64,000 nt of DNA from Palaemon carinicauda (taxonomy: Eukaryota; Arthropoda; Malacostraca; Decapoda; Palaemonidae). The notes beneath the pieces were generated by a model. That model had not been told where the DNA came from. It worked only from the letters and a program-made list of their open reading frames with translations, and searched no databases. The position numbers and the translations under genes were made by a program. The stretch covers positions 108,993,672 through 109,057,671 of the forward strand of contig NC_090746.1 of the NCBI RefSeq assembly GCF_036898095.1, given 5' to 3'. Shown one piece after another: positions 23,896-34,383 of the stretch. Numbering within the stretch: position 1 is the first letter of the stretch; each line of letters begins with the position of its first letter.

Positions 23896-24092
23896 AATGT
23901 TATTTTCATTAGTAAAATAAATTTTTGAATATACTTACCCGATAATCATGTAGCTGTCAACTCCGTTGCCCGACAGAATTCTACGGAAGGGATACGCCAG
24001 CTATCACTATACTAGAAGGGGGTGTACTCACAAGCGCCACCTGTGGCCAGGTACTACAGTACTTGTTGTTGACGCCACCTCACTTTTTCCTC
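23896..24092. repeat. El3 left terminal inverted repeat
   Basis: The reverse complement of 28768-28924 matches with one mismatch (cta cgg aag against cta cgg gag, near 23986). The outer edge 23896-23945 is mirrored in the ICR at 24148-24197. Confidence 0.92.
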
Positions 24093-24147
24093 GGTCCACT
24101 GGTTCTCTATGGGGAGGAAGGGTGGGTCAATTAAATCATGATTATCG

Positions 24148-24240
24148 GGTAAGTATATTCAAAAATTTATTTTACTAATGAAAATAACATTTTTCAATAT
24201 TAAACTTACCCGATAATCATGTAGCTGATTCACACCCAGG
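24148..24240. repeat. El3 internal complementary region (ICR)
   Basis: The first half is the complement of the left outer end. The second half (from about 24190) is the complement of the right outer end at about 28908-28946. Confidence 0.88.
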
Positions 24241-24613
24241 GGGGTGGGTGAAAAACCAGTGTACAAGACTAAAGGATAGCTAAGTATCCCGTATTTCATA
24301 TAATCAGTTATCCACAATAACAATGAAATAATAAGTACCTGGTAAGGAATTCGACTTGAACCGTTACTCTGCCTTTAATAAGATCGTCTTCCTTACTGAG
24401 CGCAGCGTTCCTCTTGGAAGGCTGAATCAACTCAAAGGTGCTAAAGTATACAGGGCTGCAACCCATACTAAAGGACCTCATCACAACCTTTAACCTCGGC
24501 GCTTCTCAAGAAAGAATTGACCACCCGCCAAATCAACAAGGATGTGGAAGGCTTCTTAGCCGACCGTACAACCCATAAAAAGTATTCAAGAGAAAGGTTA
24601 AAAGGTTATGGGA

Positions 24614-25985
24614 TTATGGGAATGTAGTGGCTGAGCCCTCGCCTACTACTGCATTCGTTGCTACGAATGGTCCCAGGGTGTAGCAGTACTCGTAAAGAGA
24701 CTGGACATCTTTGAGATAGAATGATGCGAACACTGACTTGCTTCTCCAATAGGTTGCATCCATAACACTCTGCAGAGAATGGCTCTGTTTGAAGGCCACT
24801 GAAGTAGCCACAGCTCCCACTTCATGTGTCCTTACCTTCAGCAAAGCAAGGTCTTCTTCCTTCAGATGAGAATGTGTTTCTCTAATCAGAAGCCTGAATA
24901 GTAAGAAACTGAGTTCTTAGAACTTGGAAAAGAAGGTTTCTTGATAGCACACTATAAGGCTTCTGATTGTCCTTGTAAAGGTTAAGACCTTTTTAGATAG
25001 TACCTAAGAGCTCTAACTGGGCAAAGTACTCTCTTCAGTTCATTCCCCACCAAGTTGGACAGGCTTGGGATCTCGAACGACTTAGGCCAAGGACGTGAAG
25101 GAAGCTCGTTTAGCAAAAACCGAGCTGCAAGGAACATGTAGCCGTTTCAGATGTGAAAACAATGATCCTGCTGAAGGCGTGGATCTCACTTACTCTTTTA
25201 GCTGTTGTCAAGCACACGAGGAAAAGAGTTTTTAATGTGAGGTCCTAAAAAGAGGCTGATTGGAGAGGTTCAAATCTTGATGACATAAGGAACCTTAGGA
25301 CCACGTCTAGATTCCAGCCTGGAGTGGACAACCGACGTTCCTTTGAGGTCTCAAAAGACCTAGGGAGGTCCTGTAGATCTTTGTTGGTGGAAAGATCCAA
25401 GCCTCTGTGGCGGAAAACCGCTGCCAACATACTTCTGTAACCCTTGATCGTAGGAGCTGAAAGGGATCTTACTTTCCTTAGATATAACAGGAAGTCAGCA
25501 ATCTGGGTTACAGTGGTACTGGTTGAGGAAACTGCATTGGTCTTGTACCAGCTACGGAAGACTTCCCCTTGAGACTGATAGATTCTGAGAGTGGATGTTC
25601 TCCTTGCTTTGGCAATCGCTCTGGCTGCCTTCTTCGAAAAGCCCCTAGCTCTTGAGAGTCTTTCGAAAGTCTGAAGGCAGTCAGACGAAGAGCGTGGAGG
25701 ATTGGGTGTACCTTCTTTACGTGAGGTAGACTTAGAAGGTTCACTCCTAGAGGAAGAGTCCTGGGAATGTCGACCAGCCATTGCAGTACCTCTAAGAACC
25801 ATTCTCTCGCGGGCCAGAGCGGAGCCAACCAACGTCAGCCGTGTCCCTTTGTGAGAGGAGAACTTCTGAAGTACCCTGTTGACAATCTTGAACGGCGGGA
25901 ATGCATACAGGTCGAGATGGAACCAATCCAGCAGAAAAGCATCCACGTGAACTGCTGCTGGGTCTGGAATCGGAGAACAATACAA
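24614..25985 (-). pseudogene. El3 tyrosine recombinase, broken, catalytic Arg lost
   Basis: The fragment 24614-24844 aligns with the C-terminus of the El2 recombinase and keeps the Tyr segment SFYLKD. The HEVR box reads HEVG (Gly codon at 24815-24817), removing the second catalytic Arg. The fragment 25245-25985 keeps the N-terminal core-binding region (TIKGYRSMLAAVFRHRGLD). The two are separated by about 400 bp with shifts and stops. Confidence 0.85.
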
Positions 25986-26935
25986 CAGGAGTCTCTAGGT
26001 TATCGAGGTAGCGAACAGATCTATGGTTGGCTGACCCCACAGGGCCCAAAGTCTGCTGCAAACATTCTCGAGAAGGGTCCACTCTGTGGGGATGACCTGA
26101 CCCTTCCGGCTGAGGTGATCTGCCATGACATTCATACCGCCCTGAATGAACCTCGTTACCAGTTAGCTTTCGATCTTTAGACCAGATGAGTAGGTCCCTT
26201 GCGATCTAGAACAACTTCCACGAAAGAGTCCCTCCCTGCTTGAAGATGTAAGCCAGGGCTGTGGTGTTGTCAGAGTCCACCTCCACCACTTTGTTAAGCT
26301 GGAGGGACTTGAAGTTTATCAAGGCCAGAATAACCGCCAACAACTCCTTGCAATTGATGTGAAGTGTCCTTTGCTCCTGATTCCATGTTCCCGAGCATTC
26401 TTGTCCGTCCAAAGTCGCACCCCAGCCCGTGTCTGATGCGTCCGAGAGGAGACGGCGGTCGTGTTTCTGAACAGCCAAAGGTAGACTTCCTTGAGAAGAA
26501 AGCTGTTCTTACACCACGCGAGAGAAGACCTCCTCTCTTCGGAAACAGGAACTGAGACCGTCTCTAGCGTCATGTCCTTTATCCAGTGAGCAGCTAGATG
26601 ATACTGAAGGGGGGGGAGGTGGAGTCTCCCTAACACGATGAACAGGGCCAGCGATGAAAGTGTCCCTGTTAGACTCATCCACTACCTGACTGAGCATCGG
26701 TTCCTTCTCAGCATGCTCTGGATGCATTCTAGGGCTTGGAAGATCCTTGGGGCCGACGGAAAAGCCCGAAAAGCTCGACTCTGAAGATCCATACCCAAGG
26801 AGACAATGGTCTGGGATGGGACGAGCTGAGACTCCTCAAAATTGACCAGGAGGCCCAGTTCCTTGGTCAGATCCATAGTCCATTTGAAAATCTCCAGACA
26901 GCGACGACTTGTGGGAGCTCTTAAAAGCCAGTCGT
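25792..26935 (-). pseudogene. El3 RNase H and partial RT
   Basis: RNase H pieces are clear at 26206-26478 (LLSDASDTGWGATLDG and VDSDNTTALAYI). The distal RT segment, including the SLTGTLSSLALF region and FEESQLVPSQTI, lies at 26319-26930. The RT stops at the position equivalent to YLDDW (last codons near 26925-26935), so the upstream RT core is absent. Confidence 0.85.
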
Positions 26936-26939
26936 CTGA

Positions 26940-27260
26940 CGGAGCCGGACACAAGATCATGGTACTGCTGCACAGTCTGTGAACTGTCAACCATGGGCAA
27001 GCGAGGAAGTACAGTGACAACCCGAATCTGTCTAGACTGTCTGGGTCGTACAGACAACTCCTTATCGGGTTGCTGAGGTTGCCGCACTGCGTCACAACAA
27101 GTCACTTCTGCTGGTTGTTGAACGTCTTCCCCGTGACACATTGACTCCGTAAACAAAAAATCCTCTAACAAGGACTAAGCTTGGACTGCATGTCTTGCAA
27201 CACAGCTCAAGGTCTATGGGAGCAGGTGTGGTAACAGACGGGATTAGCGACTGAAGTGGA
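26940..27260 (-). pseudogene. El3 gag fragment joined to RT
   Basis: Sequence 26940-27180 aligns with El2 19108-19330 (gag), and 27160-27260 aligns with El2 19500-19590. It follows directly after the RT fragment, which shows that roughly 1.7 kb of gag C-terminus and RT N-terminus is missing relative to El2. Confidence 0.8.
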
Positions 27261-27544
27261 ACCATTACCTTCCCTGGAAGCATGTTATGCTTAAATAAAA
27301 GTCCATAGGAGGCTACGCAGCTAAAGGCTCCCTCCAAATGACAGAGTCCTCAAGGGAATATCAGAAGGAGGGAGAAAAGAACTTTCTCATCTACAGGGAC
27401 CATATCCTAGAAAAGCTAAGTTCTCTCAGTGAGGGTTTCACTGGTGCAAAAGCAGCAGACTAGAAGGCAACGTTATGAAACTGCTTGACAGTCTAGTGAG
27501 TTGGCAACAACCAAAGATGTGTGACTGAGAAGCATGCGGTAAGG

Positions 27545-27899
27545 TATGCAGAGCATGTTGTATGCAGAGTATGCTGTATGCAGAGCATGCTGTATGTAGA
27601 GCATGTTGTATGCAGAGCATGCTGAATGCAGAGCATGCTGTATGCAGAGCATGTTGTATGCAGAGCATGCTGAATGCAGAGCATGCTGTATGCAGAGCAT
27701 GTTGTATGCAGAGCATGCTGTATGCAGAGCATGCTGTATGCAGAGCATGTTGTATGCTGAGCATGCTGTATGCAGAGCATGCTGTATGTAGAGCATGTTG
27801 TATGCAGAGCATGCTGAATGCAGAGCATGCTGTATGCAGAGCATGTTGTATGCAGAGCATGCTGTAAGCAGAGCATGCTGTATGTAGAGCATGCTGTAA
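27545..27899. repeat. 16-bp minisatellite (AGCATGCTGTATGCAG)n
   Basis: About 22 copies of a 16-bp unit with a few variants (gttgtatg, ctgaatg, tgtagagc). Because 16 is not a multiple of three, all three frames on both strands stay open with a 16-residue protein period. Long frames here are therefore repeat artefacts. GCATGC makes many units partly palindromic. Confidence 0.95.
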
Positions 27900-28059
27900 G
27901 GTAAGCAGAGCGTGTGCATGGCGTTTAACATTTCTCAGAAATTCCATGACCAGTGCTAGAGTGCTTTATGCATGCTTGCATGGGGTTTTAATATCAACAT
28001 AAAATTTACCTTACATTCATAATTCATGATTCATATTTTTGCCATATTTTGCGATATTG

Positions 28060-28587
28060 TTAAAAATATATTGCAAGGAATACAAATATATTTTTATAAG
28101 TAATACAAATAACCTCCATTATCATAATGTTTGAAAATGGAGGTAAGGTATGCTGAACAGCAGAGTCAGAACGGGCTGGAACAACAATAGTTGTGGTTTC
28201 CTCTTCAAGACTCTGTTGAGGGAACACCTGAGGCTCAGTCTGCAAAGGCTGATCAAAGGAAGTAGCAGAAGGTAGGCGCATGGGTGGAGGAGGCTGACTC
28301 CTGGCATGAGTGGCTGAACTCAAGGGTTGCGCTTGCTGAGTGGTTGGCGGATGCGCAGTAGCAAGTTCCTGAGGAACGAGTTGAGGTTCCTGCGGTGTGA
28401 GCTGAGAGTGAAAAGGTAGTGGCTGCGCAGAACGCAGTAAAAGTCTCGCAAGTTGAGGCTCCTGAGGCGCAAGGCTAAGGTGTTGAGGTGCTTGCCTTGA
28501 GGAGGGTTGAGCTCGCTGCAGCGAGAGCTGAGGAGACTGACTCATGGATGGGAGAGGTTGTTGTACCTCAAGCGAGTGTTGCCTCAC
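28060..28587 (-). pseudogene. El3 gag fragment, Pro/Gln-rich
   Basis: A 175-codon frame of low complexity (PQEPQL repeats, Gln, Pro, Ser). It lies where the gag hinge should be, close to the right terminal repeat. It has no Cys-rich motif. I call it a gag remnant by position only. Confidence 0.4.
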
Positions 28588-28767
28588 TGGTGGAACAGCA
28601 AGTGGAAGCGGAGGAAGAGAGGTATATTAATTCCAAAAGCTAACTAAGCTAATATAGAAGTTTCCAGTATAGCGAATAGCTGCAAATTTTAGAGAAATAC
28701 TTCACCAAACCGTGAACAATACTCCAAAATCATAAGCGTATCCAAGAACGTCTTGCCGGAAGCACGA

Positions 28768-28946
28768 CAGAGGAAAAAGTGAGGTGGCGTCAACAACAAG
28801 TACTGTAGTACCTGGCCACAGGTGGCGCTTGTGAGTACACCCCCTTCTAGTATAGTGATAGCTGGCGTATCCCTCCCGTAGAATTCTGTCGGGCAACGGA
28901 GTTGACAGCTACATGATTATCGGGTAAGTTTAATATTGAAAATGAT
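28768..28946. repeat. El3 right terminal inverted repeat
   Basis: The inverted partner of 23937-24092. It ends with tttaatattgaaaatg immediately before the left end of El4. Confidence 0.9.
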
Positions 28947-29160
28947 GAATTCGGAGATAATTTGTATTTTTCCCCAACTAATACAAACCTGTAGTTATTT
29001 ATCTAGATATTCTTTTGGCGAAGTTGGAAGGTAGCCATTAGACTAAAAGTGTAAAGTGGCAACCCTGCCTAACTGCTTGAGCAGGTAGGCCGGGAGTGGC
29101 TAGGGGGTACCCAGTCACCTCTATATATACCATCACGGATGAGAGCTACGTCAATACTGA
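28947..29160. repeat. El4 left terminal inverted repeat
   Basis: The core around 29020-29120 (ttggaaggtagccattag, then ggcaaccctgcctaactgct) is the reverse complement of 37665-37770. The outer edge is mirrored in the first half of the ICR (29205-29265). Confidence 0.82.
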
Positions 29161-29204
29161 TTGCAGGTAGGACTTATGGGGGACAGGTGATGACGGGCCA
29201 TTTT

Positions 29205-29310
29205 ATATATAAAAAAAAAACTTCAGGTTTGCATTAGTTAGGGAAAAATACATATCTCCGAATTTGCCCTTTGTTCCCATACAAACAAACATTCCGTTAG
29301 GTGGGTGCAA
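29205..29310. repeat. El4 internal complementary region (ICR)
   Basis: 29217-29270 complements the left outer end. 29268-29310 complements the right outer end, less cleanly than in the other copies. Confidence 0.75.
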
Positions 29311-29802
29311 GTCCTAATTCTGGCATGGACATTGACCCGGTTTTACCTAGTACAGTATATGACTGTGGTCTAGGGAAAACTTAAGACACCTCGCTAAAAT
29401 ATACAAAGTGAGCATAATAGTGGCCTGAGCAATTCAATGTAATGAGAGTTTGTATGTCATATATGAGCACATTCTGAGTTTATATAGGAATTGGTAAGAG
29501 GTTTCCCCTTGTTTACCTCGCGGGAAACAATGGGGACGTGGACAGTATTTAAATTTATGACATACTGGGCTACACAAGGGAAGTGATAATTACTTGCAGA
29601 GGGTGAAGCCAGCTTGCAGAGGGACCCATGGTGCTGTATCCCAAGGGAAGGGAAGATGAAGAAAGGAAAATCCAGACACTCTCTCATTCATCCCAGTCTT
29701 AGCCAGGATAACCAATGCCCTAAACCAACTGCTACTTGTCCATCAAGGAGCCTGAGGCATTCTTAAACCACTTGTTGAGCAGTCACCACAGGACCAATAG
29801 TA

Positions 29803-31032
29803 TGGGCGACCTCCGGTGAAGCCGGAGGGTAATGAGATGTCCTGAATAATTCAAATGTGGCTAATAATTCAATTGTGAAAGATATAAAAGCCAAGCCGCA
29901 GCTAAAGGCTAAGGCTTAGATCATAGTAAAGCGTATTTACGATCTCCGGTGAAGCCAGAGGGAGAAGAAAAGTCCTGAACCCGTAGGGGGAGAGGTGAGG
30001 GAGGGAGAACCCGTTGAACGCACAAAACGGAAAACGGGAAATCCGCTCACCCACCGGAGCTAAGAAAGAAAACGAGAGAAAGGGGTAACTCGTGACTGCG
30101 AACAGAAAACGGGAACCCCAAGCTCTCGCTCTCTTGGACACCATATCAGGACTAAAAATCACACAACACTATTATAAACGTATAAAATAAAAATGTACAT
30201 CAAGATAAGACTACGAACGAAGAATAGCATCCGCTAAAAGCTAAAATAAATAGCAAAGTCGAGTGACGAACGCCCCGGAGGGGCGGGTACTAAACAATAA
30301 CAAAGCTAGAACGCTATCTTGTTCGTAGGCTGGACTTGCTAGCAAAAAGTACCATGAGCATAATAACGCAAAAATAATAACGGTTCCAAAGGCATAAGGC
30401 CAGGGACTTAACCAAGAACCTAAGTGACAGAGTACTAAACGGGCAGACAAAGATGAATTCCCAAGACAAGTGAACTAACAATGGCCGCCGTGAGGGGCCA
30501 GACGGGAATAATAAAACAGACTATACTGGATATAAAATAAAAGCCCGGTACTATAAAAAGCTGCCAAAACAAACTATTGTACTTAACATTGGAATGTGTG
30601 AAGATGGAGCTTCGGACATGACGAAATAAATCCACGAATGTTAAAAAAAAAGGCGAGAGCCCCACAAAAAAATTTACAATAACGAAGTCCAAAAAGAAGG
30701 ATGTTGTTCAGATGGCGCTCGCGTCGGTCGTGGGTGGTGTGGCGCTGGTGGGTTGGCTAGGGCCTTTGTATCGGCCCATCCCTTTGATGAAGGAATTAAC
30801 TAAATGGAAGACAACCTGTGAATAGTGGATTTCACGCGCCTTTGCTTTATACACGACACCCAAAGGGTGCTCGCGCGAGGGTTGTAACCTCAGCATTCCA
30901 TGCTTTTATCTTTCTCTGGTATAATTGGAAGGTTTTATCAGAAAAGGTATATATTAAGGACTCTTTTCACCGGCCGCCACAGGTCGACCCAGAAAAACCA
31001 CTTGTTGAGCAGTCACCACAGGACCAATAGTA
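29803..31032. repeat. 1.2-kb insertion flanked by a 38-bp direct repeat
   Basis: A 38-bp sequence beginning aaaccacttgttgagcagtc occurs at 29765-29802 and again at 30995-31032, with foreign sequence between. The insert has no DIRS motif and no long frame; two related blocks (starting ctccggtgaagcc at about 29811 and 29943) lie about 132 bp apart near its left end. The flanking repeat is recombinase coding sequence, so the insert broke that gene. It is too long for a normal target-site duplication, so the mechanism is open. Confidence 0.8.
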
Positions 31033-31979
31033 AAAGTATGAGTCTCCTGTGGGTTACATCTTTTAAATAATGAGCTGTGAATGCTTTTTGTCTTTTCGAC
31101 ACGCCCACTTGTAATACTTGCAATACACAAAAGTTGAGTTTGAATGCCAAGAACGTTGTGATGCCCCGGACATCATGGGCTCTAGGTTGTCGAGCCAAAG
31201 GGGGATCAGGAACTAAAGCTGTTTTGATCAATTGGCGAATCCAGGATGAAACTGATTTTAGTTATCCTTCTCTTTACCCTACCGAAGCTAACAAACAGAG
31301 ATGTTAGTCGGGGCCATGTTGCTGCAGTGTGTTTAAGACTGTATCTCAAACTCCTCACTGGGCATCGTAACAATTGTTCTGGGTCACTGGTTAGAAAACG
31401 GAGACTCGCAATATGAAAGGGCCGAAATCTAGGGTCCAGTACCCCCGGATTTTGAGTCTTAGCAATGAACTCAGGGAGGAAGCCGAGTGTCACTTCCACC
31501 AATCCCCTTGAATGGGTGATGTCATGCGAGAGGCCATGAAGTTCAGAGGCTCTTTGCCAAGGCTAAAGCGAGCAGGAACGCCATCTTCAAAGTGAGGTTT
31601 CGGTTAGGTGCATGGCGTAATGGTTCGTAGGAAGGTCCTTTTAAGGATCTCAAAACGCGAACCACGTTCGGAGGCGGCGGCCTAATCTCTGACTGAGGGC
31701 AAGTGATCTCGTAACTCCGTATGAGTAAAAAAAAAAAAGCGCCAACGAAGAGGAAATGTCCACTCATTTCAGTTTAAAGGCGAGGCTCAATGCCGAGCGA
31801 TAGCTTTTCATCGCTGAGACTGAAAGGAGTTTTTTCTCCTGATGATAGACAAGGAACTTCGCTATTACTGGTATAGATACACTGAGAGGAGAGATATTCC
31901 TTCCACGACACCAATCACAAAAAACTGTCCACTTTGCCTGGTACACGGAGGCTGAGGACTTACGTAAGTATCTGGACAT
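31013..31979 (-). pseudogene. El4 tyrosine recombinase, interrupted
   Basis: Fragments keep the HDVRGI box and the HYLKDVTH tyrosine (31013-31231), the middle region (31206-31502) and the N-terminal SRYLRKSSASVYQAKW stretch (31764-31979). The first catalytic Arg region reads LALAKSL then a stop, where El5 has LASAKRVSEL, so that Arg is lost to a small indel near 31550. Confidence 0.8.
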
Positions 31980-32239
31980 TCTCTCCGCAACTTATCATGA
32001 AAAGCCCTTCTGAGAGAGGAGACGCTGGATTCTCCAGGCGTGAAGTCGAAGTGACTGCATGGGTCTGTGGAAGATGTTTGGGTTGGGTTGTTTAAGTAGA
32101 TCCAGTCATGGAGGGAGCTCTCTCGGTAGATCTACTAGTAGTTGCAGGAAGTCCAGGAACCACTCTGCATGATGCCATAACAGAGCTACAAGAGTCATCA
32201 TTAGGTTTTTGGATGCTCTGCTTTTGTTGAGCAGTCTTA

Positions 32240-33050
32240 TCAGACAGACCGGGGGAAAGGCGTATATGTCGATGTTGCCCAGTCCGGGACTGGAGAACAG
32301 TACAGTGAAAGCTTACTGTTCAGAGATGTTGCGAGCAGGTCTACAGTCAGGGAAACCAACCAAGTCAGGACTTTGTTGCCCATCAGATGATTCAAAGACC
32401 ATTTGGAGCCTACTATCCAAGTCGCTCTGCTCAGATTGTCCGCGAGCACATTCTTCTCGCCAGGAATGAAATGAGCCGAGTAGGGACACCAAATGTTCTC
32501 CTGACGATCTGAGGATCTTTACTGCAAAATGGCATAGAGGCTGCTAAAAGGTACCACCTTGTTTGTTTATGCAAGTCCCTACTGTTGTGTTGTCGCTCAT
32601 CAACACCACAGAGTGACCAGCCAGCAACTGTTGGAAATGATGAGCTAGATATGCTGCTCTCATCTCTAGGAGATTTATGTGCTGGTACCTTTCTGACTCT
32701 GACCAAAGGCTGGAGATCATATGATGCAGCAAGTGGTCTTTCCACCCTTCTTTTGATGCGTCTGTGAAGAGCATCATGTCCGGAGGAGGGACGAGAAGAT
32801 TCTGACCTTTGCGAAGATTTTCGTATGCCACCCACCAAAGCAAGTCCGTCACTTGTTCCAGAGTACAGTAATAGGAACTTGAGTGTCCGATGGATCCGAG
32901 AGTTGGTTCCACACGAACTTTAGCTGCCATTGCAGGGATCTTATCCTGAGGCTGCCGTTTGGAACTAGACGGAGGAGAGAGGTTAGGTGACCTAACAGAC
33001 TCAACCAACGAGAGGCCAGTAGAACTTCCCTTCTGAGGAAGGGTGAAGCC
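32240..33050 (-). pseudogene. El4 RNase H region
   Basis: Fragments show LFTDASKEGWKD and INLLEMRAAYLAH, then LMSDNTTVGTCI (32544-33008), which is the DIRS RNase H order Asp, Glu, Asp. A distal SLTVDLLATSLNSKL segment lies at 32240-32449. Frames change several times. Confidence 0.8.
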
Positions 33051-33057
33051 ACCTCTC

Positions 33058-33857
33058 TCAGTCTGTGTACTCTATGGGACAACTGTCTGTTGGACGGTGC
33101 CTATTATCATACCAAGGTATACCAGTCTTTGCGAAGGTAGCAGTGATGATTTCTTGAGATTTGAGAAGCATGTCTCGGTGACGAAGAAGAATCGTCACCG
33201 AGTCTGCCAGGATTAGCCAATAGTCCAGGTATCTGAGGGGACAAATGCCAGATATCTGAGGGGACAAATGCCAGATATCTGAGGGGACAAATGCCATTCC
33301 TGTGAGCCCATGATGACACTAGGGCGAATACTCTGGTAAAGACCTGAGGAGCTGTCGCAAGACCGAAGCATAGAACCTTGAACTGGTATATTTTGTCCTC
33401 GTGTATGAATCTGAGATACTTCCTTGAAGACGGATGGATTGGGATCTGGAAGTATGCATCCTTGAGATCCAATGTGCACATGAAATCCCTTGGTCGAAAC
33501 ACCTGAATGACCGTGTCTGCCGCCTCCAATCTAAACTGAGTCTGTTGCACAAACTTGTTCAGAGGGGAGAGATCGATGACTGGTCTCCAGCCTCGTCACC
33601 TTTTTCACTAGAAAAAAAATTTGACTGTAAAAGCCAGGGGACCCGTCAGCAAGCTCTTGCAGAGCACCCTTCTGCAGCATATTCTGTATCCCGAGAGATT
33701 GGATGAAAGGAACGCGATACCCTAAGGCAACCACTTCGATCATCCAGAGATCTGCCCCGTGGAACTGCCACCTCTGCCAGAGGTGCTGCAGGAATCCTCC
33801 TACAGGTGGTAGGTGAAGAGGAATGCCATTCCTAGTTGGAGTGACCAACTCGGCCAC
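33058..33857 (-). pseudogene. El4 reverse transcriptase, active site disrupted
   Basis: Keeps CTLDLKDAYFQIPI and LCFGLATAPQVFTRVF (33319-33550). The active-site box reads YLDYW (33218-33232) instead of YLDDW, and directly beside it a 23-bp unit is present three times (about 33231-33297), which shifts the frame. RT activity is not possible. Confidence 0.88.
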
Positions 33858-34348
33858 TGCCCTTCGCTCCCTTTTTCATCTGAAGGACTTGTTCCCTTTC
33901 TGGCCTTTGGACTGAAAGGGCTGCTTAGATACCTAGAGGTTGAGGGATGAGAAAAACGGGCTTGCAGACTGCAAGAATACTGGGAAGGTCTTCCATAGGG
34001 CCTTAATGTCAAGCCCTATGGAGGAGAGAATCGTTCAACGATTTCCTCCAGCGTTCAGCAGCCTTCTCAATATCCTTTGGAACGAAGACAGAACCCTCAA
34101 GGGTGGAATTCCTCAACTGGGAAACTTCCACCTTTGGCACCTGCTTATGTAATTTCCCAATGACGGTATCCCTTCTTTTGAGTACTGTATAGTGTTCGCC
34201 CCCAAGTTGAAGACATGGTGCGATAAGAACAAGCGTTCAGGTACCCGACAAAAGGAAAGACTCCAAAGTCTTCCTGGCAGACTCCTTAGAAAGATCATGG
34301 GAGCATACCAATTGCGCCCAAGGGTCTCAACCGTAAGTCGAGCCACGA

Positions 34349-34383
34349 TTGATTGATTGAAAGTTTTCTGGCATCCTGACATC
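34349..34383 (-). mobile_element. 35-bp extremely 5'-truncated I-type LINE insertion
   Basis: These 35 bases equal the 3' end of the full LINE at 43551-43590, including the (TTGA)n tail, and are flanked by a perfect 13-bp duplication, agtcgagccacga, at 34336-34348 and 34384-34396. A target-primed insertion that copied only the 3' tail explains this. It lies in the gag region of El4. Confidence 0.88.

Larger units (their letters stand above)
23896..28946 (-). mobile_element. El3: internally deleted DIRS-like element related to El2
   Basis: Terminal repeats 23937-24092 and 28768-28924 are identical except for one base, and an ICR lies at about 24148-24240. Inside are broken recombinase and RNase H frames, part of RT, then an abrupt jump into gag sequence at about 26935. 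The right end is directly abutted by El4. The copy cannot code for any complete DIRS protein, although its termini look recent. Confidence 0.9.

Noticed and set aside
27545..27899. A regularly spaced short repeat that might look like a CRISPR array
   Set aside because: Units are contiguous 16-bp tandem copies with no unique spacers, in a eukaryotic retrotransposon.
29803..30994. Solo LTR
   Set aside because: No clear TG...CA ends or short target-site duplication; the flanking direct repeat is 38 bp of element sequence.
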